This document shows, one piece after another, positions 47,679-57,333 of a stretch of DNA of 64,000 bases. The number at the start of each line of letters is the position of its first letter. Positions within the stretch are counted from its first letter, which is position 1. A program made the translations under genes and the position numbers. The notes below the pieces were generated by a model. That model was not told where the DNA came from and did not search any database. It worked only from the letters and a program-made list of their open reading frames with translations. The DNA lies in NCBI RefSeq assembly GCF_008831285.2, contig NC_045144.1, positions 22,337,716 to 22,401,715 on the forward strand. Reading direction: 5' to 3'. The stretch comes from Nymphaea colorata. Lineage: Eukaryota; Streptophyta; Magnoliopsida; Nymphaeales; Nymphaeaceae.

Positions 47679-48523
47679 TATGTATATGTATATGTATATG
47701 TATCTCTTTCTCTTTTTAAATCTTTTATTTTGTGATTTTCAAAATCTCTTTCTCTCTATTCTTCTCGTATTAAAGTCTTTCCTCTTTTTCATTTTTTGCA
47801 ATATTTTTGTCCCAAGTTCTAAGTTTTGAATTTCTCATTGTCGACCTCATCAAGACCAAAACTCAAGCAATGACCCAGTATTAGAATAATGTTTATGGTA
47901 TGTAGCCCCATTCCATTTTCAAAAAACTTTTAACTTCTCATAAAATATTTATGACAATTTTGTAATAAAAATGAGAAACTTAGATGAGTATTATGATAAG
48001 AATGAATCATGTAGAGTCAATGCATTCATACATCCACATTCACTTAACATCACCAATGTTCCCAAACACCTCTCTAGAAAAACTTAGGCAAGACAAGATA
48101 GAGCTATAGTTAGGTACTAGCTAAATTAGAGCAAAATCTCAAATCTACTTAAATTCTTAAGAGAACACTAAATCTACTTCAAAAACAATCTTCAGTTGTT
48201 TTCAAATGATATTTATAAAGATTTTTCAAATCAAAGTATTCTATACTCTCAAATGAGTATTCAAAACTTTCTCAAAAATTTGAAACATCAAATCTTTAAT
48301 ATTTTCTCAAACACCATATTGCATTTATAATGAAAAAATGTTTAAGCTAAAATGAAATGCATCAAGAAGAAAAATAACCCTTGGATTGGTTACCCTGGTA
48401 AAGGCACCGTGAACGGTTAATCTGCATATGAACAGGGAGTCCCCTTCTCTCTCATTTCAAAAAAAATATGATTTTTTTCTAAAGCACTCCAAAAACTAAA
48501 GTAGATTTTTGGGGATGCAAACA
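46320..48523 (+). repeat. 3' LTR of the nested element (start approximate)
   Basis: The end at 48523 is fixed by the TSD. The matching part begins near 46630. The upstream TATA box CTCTATAAATACCCC (46370) suggests the LTR starts further left, perhaps at TGTTGTTAAG near 46320, but I could not fix it. Contains (TA)n at 47629-47677. Confidence 0.65.
46370..46384 (+). promoter_or_regulatory. TATA box in the 3' LTR of the nested element
   Basis: CTCTATAAATACCCC, followed by pyrimidine-rich leader (CTTTCTATTTCTCTTC near 46473), the usual arrangement at an LTR U3/R border. Confidence 0.6.
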
Positions 48524-48528
48524 CATAT

Positions 48529-48830
48529 ATAAAAGACCAAAGTTGAAATAGAAGGATACATGCTACCAGCTCAGTTAGTGGTGATCAATATAGGGGGGTA
48601 TGATATGATCCTAGGAATAGATATACCACCACTATGTGAACAAGAATGTAGGAAGAAGAAATTGAAGATCTGTGTGCAAAATGATCAAAATGTCGAATTT
48701 GGAGTGAAGAAGTTTTAGGGTGAAAGAAAGAAAATTGCCTCATCGATAAGAGCAAGAAAATACACAAAAGACGGGCTGGATGAATGTGCAATTGCAGTTT
48801 GCTAATCAGTTGCATTATATAACTAGATTT
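48529..48830 (+). pseudogene. Ty3/gypsy protease, back half
   Basis: KVEIEGYMLPAQLVVINIGG followed by YDMILGIDI, the LPADLVVL..DYDVILGMDWL block that ends gypsy proteases, then CVQNDQNVEFGVKKF. Continues the frame of the front half at 41940. One stop follows KKF and similarity fades by about 48830. Confidence 0.85.
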
Positions 48831-49038
48831 CAAGATAAATGAGATTTTTGGAGTTGTTCAATATTGGTATCTCTTTGATAAATGACATTCAGGTACTGTG
48901 ATATGCCAAGCCCTAGTCTTATGCTCATAGTGTCAATGTGTTTTATTTATTAGTCAGAGCTTTTTTAGAATGGTTTTCAATTGTTTGACTATTATTTGTG
49001 GCTTTCAATTGTTTGACTATTATTTGTTTATTCTGTAG

Positions 49039-49262
49039 AATGAAACACTCATTTCCATAGAAGCTCCTCATGGAACCACATTGGAAGTCCCAGATCTTGA
49101 TGAGGTAAATGGAACTTATAACATTTTATTGTAAACACACAACATTCCAAAAAAGACCAATCCCTATGAAATATTACTGGTGACAGAATGACAGACATCA
49201 CAAAGGTGCTATCAAATGCATCTTAGAAGCATGTTGGGTCCAATAGAAGTCCTGTTGTTAAA
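49039..49262 (+). pseudogene. E2F transcription-factor gene fragment (marked-box region)
   Basis: Exon 1 (49039-49104), after acceptor TTCTGTAG and before donor GTAAAT, reads NETLISIEAPHGTTLEVPDL. This is the highly conserved APHGTTLEVPDPDE block of plant E2F proteins. Exon 2 (about 49193-49262), after ...GACAG, reads QRCYQMHLRSMLGPIEVLLL, matching the QRRYRI.LRSTMGPIDVYL block that follows in E2Fs. Order and intron place fit a genomic fragment, not a retrocopy. The winged-helix DNA-binding domain, most of the dimerisation domain and the acidic C-terminus are missing. E2Fs control S-phase genes; this piece cannot. Confidence 0.8.
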
Positions 49263-51320
49263 TCTTTATTTGTTTTCCTTTTTGTTCTTTTTTCATCCTG
49301 TTGTTAGCTACCCTCTACTAGCCAAAGAAGACCGTGGTCTGGTTAATAGAGTCCTTCAGTATTTAGTTTAAAATCCAAATTAACTTGACGTTCTAAACTA
49401 TTTGATACCTGATGCTGATGAAACGATGAAACTTTAAGATGGTTAGAATACTTGAGGAAGAACTTAGACTTCATAGGTTATTCATTGTTTGTACTGAAAT
49501 TTAAACTGATATATATTACGCTGAGTCTTTCAATAGTCATTTGGAAGGCACCAATCGGGTCAGGCTACCGGATTTCGCAATGGATTCTTCTTCCTGACAG
49601 GAACTTTATATGCTGTTTTGCGGGGATGCCTTGCAAATTTAGAGGTATAAGACATTGATGTTTGGTACCATTCTCTAGCATCAAAGCTAGTTTTTAATAA
49701 CTTGTTCACACTTAATAAAGGTGGGAACTCTATTTATGTTGAAAGCTTACTGCTTTTTCAAAAGGACACAATGAATTTTTAAACAGATTGTATGATGCCA
49801 AAACCATGTTAGGAACTTTGATTTGGCATCAAAACCTTCTTGCATAATCTAAAGCAGAGTAGTACTCCAAGTGCTGAACTGTTAGCCTTCTTTGACTTAA
49901 ACAGTCTTTACACTGGCACTTGGACAGCTAATAGGAGTTCTTGTTGGCCATAGAAGAGTGAATACCACATTTTTGTTACTGTACACTTTCATTAGACATC
50001 TTTCAAACACATGTTGTCTCATATATAATTAAAAAATATTTTCACATTTTCAACCCCATAAGTTATAGTATTGATAGGCAATCACATGATTAAAACACAA
50101 CATCTTTACAGTTCAGAGGGCTTCCCCTTTGCAGTTACTTGAGAAAGCTTTAGACATGAATGTTGATCTTCTAAAAATAGGACCTCCTGGACTGTGCTTC
50201 ACCCTTCAAGGATATCAACTCTCATAGACATTCTGGGCCTACGAGAAGGTGAAGAGCAGATATGCAAAAGAGCTAGATTCCGCATTGCAATTGCTTCTTT
50301 GTTGGCAAATTTTGATCCTAATTTTGGGTCTACCAACTCCAAGAGTTTCTCGTTTTCTCGTAGCACATAACCCTGCAGTGTTACATTGCAGCTGTTATGA
50401 GGTCACATTCTTTTATCTTTTATCACCAAAATAATTATTCCCCTTCTAAGTTACTATAGCAAATGTAACTCTAGATTTAGTGAATATATTGTGACATTCA
50501 AATATCAAAACATGTACCAATGATGAGCCCCTCCCAGTGCAGGCATGGAACAGGTATGCACATATATGGTACAATATGGAAATTGAAAAAATTGTTGAGT
50601 ACCAACTCTATATCTTCTCTCTCGGTGTGTGTGTGTGTGTGTAGATTTTCCAGATGGCTAAAAATTCAAATTTGTTACTGAATGCACCAAAAATAATTGA
50701 TAAACATTAGGAAATGTTCCTGATATGGGGATAAGCATTTAATGGATGTTGATTGCTGGATTTTCTCTGTTTCAGGTTGACGAAATTCCCCCTGAGCAGC
50801 ATAACTTGGTGCTTTCTTTGATGGGGATGGGGGCAAAATATATCCTCTCCCTTTTTGCAGAACCTATGCTTCCTGGTATGCCTATGAATCTGTGAACCCC
50901 ATCAAATTTCTCCACTTTGTTCATTCTGCCCATATTGAAGTGCTGAATTATTTGGGAAATTCTTCTCCAAGGCAACCCAAATCCATGGATCCTTCCAAAG
51001 TTCTCACTTTTTATGGGTATGGGAGTGTGGCTGGGAAGGAAAGGATGGAGAACTGGAAACACAGGCAAGAGAAATTACAGGTTGTGATAAATGAAAATGT
51101 TGGCAAGGACTGAGATCCAGATTGTGATGGACCACATGTACCATTGTAAGAGCTTTACAATCCCCATAAAACATTGAACCACCATTCCTGGTTTTGCAGG
51201 TGCAGTTCGAATTTGCTAGATTCAACTTTAGGATCTATCAGGCTGATTTTTCTAATTTTGGAATCAAGAAACACTACAATGCAGTATGGATGACGAAAGA
51301 CAACAATTGGATAAGCTGAC
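49263..51320 (+). other. Exon-like remnants of an unidentified gene
   Basis: Short plus-strand pieces look protein-coding and are bounded by splice-like sites: 49549-49630 (KAPIGSGYRISQWILLPD), 50131-50280 (LLEKALDMNVDLLKIGPPGL), 50776-51112 (VDEIPPEQHNLVLSLMGMGA and later GKERMENWKHRQEKLQVVI), and 51200-51270 (VQFEFARFNFRIYQADFSNF). I do not recognise the family. They could be exons of one degraded gene, or chance. No continuous model can be built. Confidence 0.35.
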
Positions 51321-51499
51321 GGGTGGGCTTTAGTGGATGGACTAGGCTTCTCTAAGGCAGCAGCAATAGAAGAACTTTGATTTGAGAATAGTTTAGAATA
51401 GATATCTGCTCTTTATTTTCTTTATATTTAAAATTGCATTGGATTCAATTGAATTGGAGAGTTTCTCTACCTTCTTGAATTATTTTGAGATGAAATAAG

Positions 51500-51590
51500 A
51501 GTTTCTCTCTCTCTCTCTCTCTTTATATATATATATATCAATATATATATATATATATGTATGTATATATGTATATATATATAGATATAT
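51500..51590. repeat. (CT)n and (TA)n tract
   Basis: TCTCTC run followed by TATATA runs with ATGTATGTA interruptions. Confidence 0.9.
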
Positions 51591-51594
51591 ACAA

Positions 51595-51857
51595 ATAGCT
51601 ACATTAGCCATAGCAAATGCACAAATAAGCAGTAATAGCCACAGCTAAAATCATTGCTAATGATCCAAGTAAACCATGGCTGATGGATGCAATAGCCACT
51701 GTCTAAGGTGTGGCAAAAAATTAATAGCCACAAGGGCTATTTCCACAACTAGTTTAGTTAATGGCCACAATAAAAGCCTTGGCTGAAGGTATTTTCAGGC
51801 ATAGTTTTGGGTCTATTAGCCATTGTTTTGACCATGGCTAATGACCCTTTTTGTAGT
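51595..51857. mobile_element. Possible CACTA-type transposon terminus
   Basis: About ten short copies of a TAGCCA(T/C) word in both orientations (TTAGCCATAG, AATAGCCACAG, ACCATGGCTGATGG, AATAGCCACTG, TAATGGCCAC, TTAGCCATTG, CCATGGCTAATG) end at CCTTTTTGTAGT. CACTA elements have CACTACAA ends and such subterminal repeats. The final G of the GTAGTG end is T here. The partner end could be CACTACAATGCAG at 51269, but it lacks the repeats. Confidence 0.45.
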
Positions 51858-52497
51858 TATATCCACCGATTCTTTTCTTCCCCATCTTCCCATCCTTACT
51901 TTTTTGGGCCTGATATTATTTAGTAATTGATTGATTTCCATTCCTCTCTGGGTGGAATGAAAGCAAGGGAAAGGGAGATCTGATTTTTCTCGTATTTTTC
52001 TTTAAATAAGATCGAAAGGAGGAAGAAAGAGGGACGATGGAAAGAGGAAGAAGAAGGGAAAGGAAGCAGGCAAAATGGCCTACTAGGCGGAGGACAGCTG
52101 CGATTACTTGTTCATGATCTTTGACTCTAGTGTCAGAATGTCAAACCTCCTCTCATGGTACCCAAGGAAAGACTTTAGACTTGAGCCAAAGTCAATGATC
52201 CGCATCGATTTTGAACTGGGAGCATCCAAGGGGATTATAAGGTCATGAAAGCACAGATTTGGATACCACAAGCCAGGAACAGTGACTGATTGACTGGAGT
52301 TTCATGGTCTTTTTTATTCAGTTTATGAACTTTTCTGGTTTTATATTGTGATTTTTTGAGCACTTGAGGGACAGATCTTGAGGGAATGGACCTCATGGCT
52401 CATTGTCTTTACAGCATAGGGCTTTTACTTTTCCACTATGATCAAACACATGGATTTATCTCTCCTCCATTCTTTCCCCATTTTGTTCTTTATAGTG
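51858..52497. other. Intergenic stretch, nothing recognised
   Basis: Purine-rich tract near 52010-52070. No gene seen. Confidence 0.5.
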
Positions 52498-52505
52498 TTT
52501 GCACA

Positions 52506-52841
52506 TAAGGCTGGGCACTGGGCCGGGCCGCCAGTGAGTACCTGGCCCGGCCCTGGAATAAAGGGCACCGGGCTGGCCTGGTTGGGCCCAATAATTTTTT
52601 TAATATTTATTTTATTAATTTATATATACATATAGTATTTTATTATGATTAATTACATTCATATATTATTTTATATTCAATATATATATATATATATTTT
52701 TAATTTAATTAGACCGAAACCAGGTGGGGCTCAGGCCCAGGTTTTAATAGTCGGGCGGGCCCGGGCCTAGGTTTTGGATGTCAGGCCAGCCTGAGCCCGG
52801 CTCCTTATCGGGCCGGGCCAGGCCGGCCCGATGCCCATGCT
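52506..52841. repeat. hAT-like MITE, 336 bp, GGGCCGGGCC-rich ends
   Basis: Left end TAAGGCTGGGCACTGGGCCG; right end reversed AGCATGGGCATCGGGCCGGC. The 8-mers outside are TTTGCACA (52498-52505) and TTTGCACG (52842-52849), 7 of 8 matching, the hAT TSD length. GC-rich arms enclose an AT-rich centre with (TA)n. Non-coding, so moved by a transposase from elsewhere. Confidence 0.75.
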
Positions 52842-53089
52842 TTTGCACGTGATTGATGTACAGTTGGCACCTATTTTTTTCATATTGAAATTGCATACCC
52901 TTCAATTACTCACAACTTTAATTCTTTATAGCTTCAGAAAATTGTCTTCTCATTGTGCTTCTTAGACATATGGTCGAGCCACAATGATAGACTTTTAGTT
53001 CTTTGTGAGCCTCTTGTTTTTGGGCCCACACCATGTTTCCGCTGCGCATTTCCCTTTGCATATTGTTTTTTGACGCAAAGGGAATAGGG

Positions 53090-53700
53090 CAGAAACGTGG
53101 AAGAAGAGGGCACTGGCGTGCCTGCTCCTTCCTCTGTTGCAGAATGGACGATGGAAGCCTTGGGCTTCTGTTGCAGCCGCAGAGAAAGGAATAGGGAGAG
53201 GCGTCGGATGTGCTTCTTGCCGGCACCCACCCACTCTTTTGGGAAAAAGAAACCGTTGTCTGTTGTAGCGAGAGACAGGACAACAGGGAAAGGGAAAAGG
53301 GGGGAAACGGGAAGAAGGATGGGCGTTAGGCAAGTTCCATCCTTGTGCTCATGCGACGTCTGGCCGCCATCCTCAGGCGGCGGTAAGTGAGGACCGCTCG
53401 GAGCCCTGCAGCGTCCGGCCGCCTTCCACAGGCGGTGGAAATAAGGAACCGCCAGTTCGCCCCTCCCCCTTTTTCCATTTATCGCTTGAATAGGAGAGGG
53501 GCGAGGCATCCTCACCCACCTGCCATAGGGAGTGGCCGGCGGTGTCGCCTGGTGCCGTTCGGCACCCGGCGACAGCCAGAAACCTCCGATGGCCGGATGA
53601 AACGGCCCCAGCCGTCAACAGCGGGAGGCGTTTCGTTTCTCCCTGAAACTGCTCGCTAGGTCGAGTGGGAGCCAGTCGAGCGGAAGGCAGGGAGGCGGGT
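53090..53700. other. GC- and CpG-rich island
   Basis: About 600 bp, open in several frames on both strands without a recognisable protein. A 55-bp unit beginning GTCTGGCCGCC / GTCCGGCCGCC occurs at 53358 and 53413. It may be a gene 5' end, a retroelement leader (compare 19082-19848) or a captured piece; I cannot tell which. Confidence 0.5.
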
Positions 53701-53867
53701 CGGATCCAAGTCGGGTCAGTCTTGTCCTAACCTAGATCCCTAAAACTTTAAAAAAAAAAAAAAAATTCTCGTTACTGCCCGCATACTGCCGCTTTTGATT
53801 TTTTGGATTAGGTAGGGTCCTGTGGGGCCCGAACCGTATCCATACGGCCTGATTTTTAAAACAGAAC

Positions 53868-54115
53868 AGGTTCGGTCCGTTTTAGAACCGATTCGGTTCG
53901 TTTCAGAACCGATTCGGACATTTTGGGACCGATTCGACCTTTTCTGGACCAGTTCAGTTGATTTTCAGACCGGTTCATTCAGTTTCAGAACCGATTCAGG
54001 CTTTTTCAAACTGATTCAGAGCTGTTTGAGACCAGTTCTTTCCCTTTACGGACCAGTTCACCTAGTTTTCCACTAGTTCAGTCCATTTAGGACTGATACG
54101 GGACCAGTTCTAAGC
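53868..54115 (+). repeat. Imperfect 20-21-bp tandem array, about 11 units
   Basis: Each unit ends in a form of GAACCGATTC or GACCAGTTC. Examples are GGTTCGTTTCAGAACCGATTC, GGACATTTTGGGACCGATTC, AGTTGATTTTCAGACCGGTTC and AGAGCTGTTTGAGACCAGTTC. Unit lengths are 20 or 21 bp. The 84-codon frame over it is repetitive for the same reason. Confidence 0.88.
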
Positions 54116-54827
54116 TAGAGGAAGCTGGTATATGTGGTTGTATGCCCATTTAAGGTGTTTAATGAATTGGTTTGATCATTTTTTATTGATACGGGACCGA
54201 TTCATTATGTTTTATGGAGCTTTAATGAACAATTTAGATAGCATTAAGTTGAGTATGCAGAAATGATCCGTGTGTTTCACTTTAAATGTGCTATTATGAC
54301 ATATTCTTGTATCATGTTTTCATTTAGGATTATGCTAAAGTTAATTTTATTTCATAATCATAAAGTTTGTACGATAACGCTAATGTCAAGAGCCTATGAT
54401 TAGTTAAATCAAGTCATATCTCACCAAAGTGACTACGCATGGTTTAAAGGCACATTAGTGTTTCATGTTGTACTTACTCTCATCTAAAATAACATAATTA
54501 CTCAAAAGTAGTGTGTTATGTTCAAGAGAATAAGTAGAGTAAAATAGGAAAATAGATTCTTACATAGTTCTGTCATTTTACACCCAAAGGTGTTATGCTT
54601 AACTATAGTTTGGATTTACATTTCCTAGTTTTACTAGATAAAGTTAAGATGTGCGTATTAGTTATATTACCAAAGTAGTATCCTAATGACCTCTGGTATT
54701 TGTCTTAGAAATAGTAAACATAAAGTGCCTTTTATTTAGTTTACTGTTCCATATAGTTTGTCTCATATAATGCAAGTCAACTTATTGATATCTTTTGTCA
54801 TCTGCAGTGTCAGGTTCTATTTATTTT
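54116..54827. other. Stretch before the third copia relic, nothing recognised
   Basis: AT-rich. Expected to hold the leader or 5' LTR of the element at 54828, but no primer site TGGTATCAGAGC and no copy of the 56938 LTR start was found, so the 5' end is lost. Confidence 0.5.
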
Positions 54828-55685
54828 AATGGCTCAAATTCTATCAATTTACTTGATGATGCAAATTATGCTGAATGAAAAGAAAATGTTGTGTTTACAT
54901 TGGGGTATATGGATTTGGATATGGCTTTGGGGCGACCTGAGCCACCACCTCTTACACCACAAAGTACACATAATGAAACAGTGTACTTTGACAAGTGGGA
55001 GCGTTCTAACCAACTAAGCTTGTTGCTTTTGTAATCAAGGGACGCTAAGAACATACGTGGTGTTATCCCACCTTGTAGAACGGTGAGAGAGTTCTTGGAT
55101 GCAGTTGAGGCTCAGTTTGTCAGCTCTCATAAAGGCAGAGCCAGTACCCTAATGTCAAAGTTAATATCTATGAAATATCAAAGAGGGGGTAACATTCACC
55201 AGCATATGTTAGAAATGAGGAACATTGTTTCTCAATTGAATGACATGAAGTTGACTATTTCTGAACCATTCTTGGTATTCTTTACTTTGACCTCTTTACC
55301 AGCTGGATATATCCCTTTTAAGATCAGTTACAACACACATAATACTGAATGGACATTCAATGAATTGATGTCTAAGTGTATTGAAGAGGAGGAAAGAATG
55401 AAGGGTGAGAAGTTGCAAAGCGCACATATGGTTTCTCACTCTGGGGCTGGTAAAATTGGCATAAAGAAAAGTTCAATGAAAAGGACTGCCAAGAAGAAGT
55501 CAACAGGTCAAACTTCTTCTGAAACTGCGCAGACTAACATAGCTCCTATAAAGTGTTTCTTTTGCAAGAAAAATGAGCATAAGAAGTCAGACTGCATCAA
55601 GTACAAGAATTGGTTAGAGAAGAAAGGTAATATGTCATTTGTTTCACTTGAAAGTAATATGTTACATGTTCCTATTAATAGCTAG
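54828..55685 (+). pseudogene. Third Ty1/copia relic: gag
   Basis: Reading across two frames gives FNGSNSINLLDDANYAEWKE-like copia gag start near 54820-54885. The frame at 55083-55685 then reads REFLDAVEAQFVSSHKGRAS, KLISMKYQRGGNIHQHMLEM, FTLTSLPAGYIPFK, and the zinc knuckle CFFCKKNEHKKSDC (about 55555). An in-frame stop TAG (55683) ends it just before the protease motif. Confidence 0.9.
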
Positions 55686-56690
55686 TGGATTGACTCTGGT
55701 GCTACTATGCATATTGTCAATTTTTTACAAGACTTTCTAAGCAAAAGGGAACCAACACTACATGAGAGAAGCATTTTCTCAGGAAACAAAATGCGATCAC
55801 ATGTGAAGTTGTAGGAGAATGCCAGATTAGGCTTGATACTGGCTTTGTTTTGGATCTTCATGATGTTTTCTTTGTTCCATCATATAGTAGAAACTTAATT
55901 TCTGTATCAAGACTAGACAAATTTGATTTCTGTTTAAAGTTTGAGAATTCAAAGATGTTCATTTATAAAGATCTTGTTGAAATTGGTTCTGCTATTTTGT
56001 GTAATGGTTTATACAAATTGAATGTGAAGATCCAATCTCCTGAATTGTTGGTTTCTAGTCATTGTATAAGTGGCAGTAAGCGTAGTACCATAAAAGATGA
56101 TTTGTACATGCTATGGCACCGTCGTTTGGGTCATATCTCTGAAAAGAGAATAAGGAGACTCTTAAATGAAGGGATTTTACGATCTCTTGATTTTACAGAT
56201 AAAGACATATGTGTAGATTGCATAAAGGCAAAGTAAACTAACATATATAAAGAAGGTGCCGAGCGATGTATTGAAAGATTATGAATTATTCACACAGATG
56301 TCTGTGGACCTTTCCCTCCTTGTTACACAGGCGAAAGGTATTTTGTCACCTTTATTGATGACTATTCTCGGTATTTGTATCTCTACTTAATCTTTGAAAA
56401 ATCCGATGTGTGTCAAGTTTTCAAGGACTATAAGAAAGAAGTAGAGAAACAAACCGGTGAAGTTATCAAGATAGTCAGATCAGATAGAGGTGGTGAATAT
56501 TATGGTAGGTTTACTTAGATGGGACAAAGGGAGGGACCATTAGCACGATTTCTAAAGGAAGAAGGCATTGTGCCTCAATGCACCATGCCAGGCAGTGCCT
56601 ATCAAAATGGTGTAGCTGAAAGAAGAAATCGTACGCTTAAAGAAATAGTTCGAGCTATGATAAATTATTCCACTCTCCCTCTAATCGTAT
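55686..56690 (+). pseudogene. Third Ty1/copia relic: protease and integrase
   Basis: WIDSGATMHI (protease active site) follows the stop at once. The 55850-56236 frame holds VFFVPSYSRNLISVSRLDKF and the integrase zinc finger WHRRLGHISEKRIRRLL with CVDC. The integrase core continues with stops: IHTDVCGPFPP, FVTFIDDYSRYLYLYL, VRSDRGGEYYGRF and QNGVAERRNRTLKEIVRAM, so all three catalytic acids are still there. Similarity stops at about 56690. Confidence 0.9.
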
Positions 56691-57240
56691 AGCCTTTCGA
56701 CGATAGGGTTTGTGTAGTTCAATGTAAGCACACTATTATACAGACATTTATGAATGTGATCACATATAGTTTGTTGATTCTCATTAAGTTTGTTGTCTAT
56801 TTATTTTATATTCTCATTTGTTTATTGATAAGTTTTCTAAGACAACAACGGTGGGACCTTGGAATGGATTTTAAGGCCAATCCATTCATTTTGTTTACCC
56901 TTGATATCGACTTAGACTAGTGGGAGATTGTTGGGATTTCCCCATCTGGATAGTCTTGCGTCGATAGGGGTCTATATCTGTTTTGGATCCTTAAGTATAA
57001 ATACTCATGTCTTGTGATGGTGTGAGAGACATTCAGTTTTACCGTCTGGGTAATCGGTCCCCTTAGCTATACGTGAATTGCCTGTCCCCATAACTGGGCT
57101 GCTATGGCTGAGGAGAGAAACCCACTGCCGCCGCCACCGCTACCTCCGTTGGGGAACGACTCTATGGGGACTGTAGCCGCTCTTCCAACAGGCGCCGACA
57201 TTCAGTCGGTGGTCGCCTCTACAGGTTCTACTTCTGCCCT
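56691..57240 (+). mobile_element. Third Ty1/copia relic: 3' untranslated part, PPT and LTR start
   Basis: Reverse transcriptase and RNase H are absent, so the element has an internal deletion of over 2 kb. AGTGGGAGAT (56928-56937) is a usual copia polypurine tract and TGTTGGGATTTCCCC (56938) a usual LTR start. A TATA-like AGTATAAATACTC is at about 56994. The LTR end is not resolved. A proline-rich frame from ATG 57105 (MAEERNPLPPPPLPPLGNDS) could be unrelated coding debris. Confidence 0.65.
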
Positions 57241-57333
57241 ATGAAACACATGGATCGATGAATGTCTTTCAATTTCTGCATTTTCGTTTGTGCGCTATCT
57301 TGATTTCTCGCAAAGCTCCATCACTATCCACAT

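Larger units (their letters stand above)
41941..48523 (+). mobile_element. Nested non-coding LTR element (LARD-like), about 6.6 kb
   Basis: Starts TGTTATCACCAATTG and ends GGGGATGCAAACA. CATAT lies directly outside both ends (41936-41940 and 48524-48528), an exact TSD. The first 1.7 kb and the last ~2 kb are related (LTRs). After the first comes GGATGGCGACAGTGATAGG, like the TGGCGACTC-type primer site of Tat/Ogre-group gypsy elements. The interior (43678 to about 46300) has no gag or pol sequence I can recognise, so it would need another element's enzymes. Orientation is inferred from the primer site. Confidence 0.82.
40445..48830 (+). mobile_element. Ty3/gypsy (chromovirus-like) relic, split by a nested LTR element
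   Basis: The left part (40445-41940) has a degenerate tRNA-iMet primer site, gag, zinc knuckles and the front of the protease. The right part (48529-about 48830) has the back of the protease. The interval is an inserted LTR element with TSD CATAT. Skipping the insert and one TSD copy puts the two protease halves in one frame, apart from one TAA near the joint. No integrase or RT follows, so the relic is also truncated at its 3' end. Confidence 0.85.

Noticed and set aside
53097-53659. Coding gene in the CpG island
   Set aside because: Many overlapping open frames on both strands, none with a recognisable domain or codon pattern. Treated as composition.
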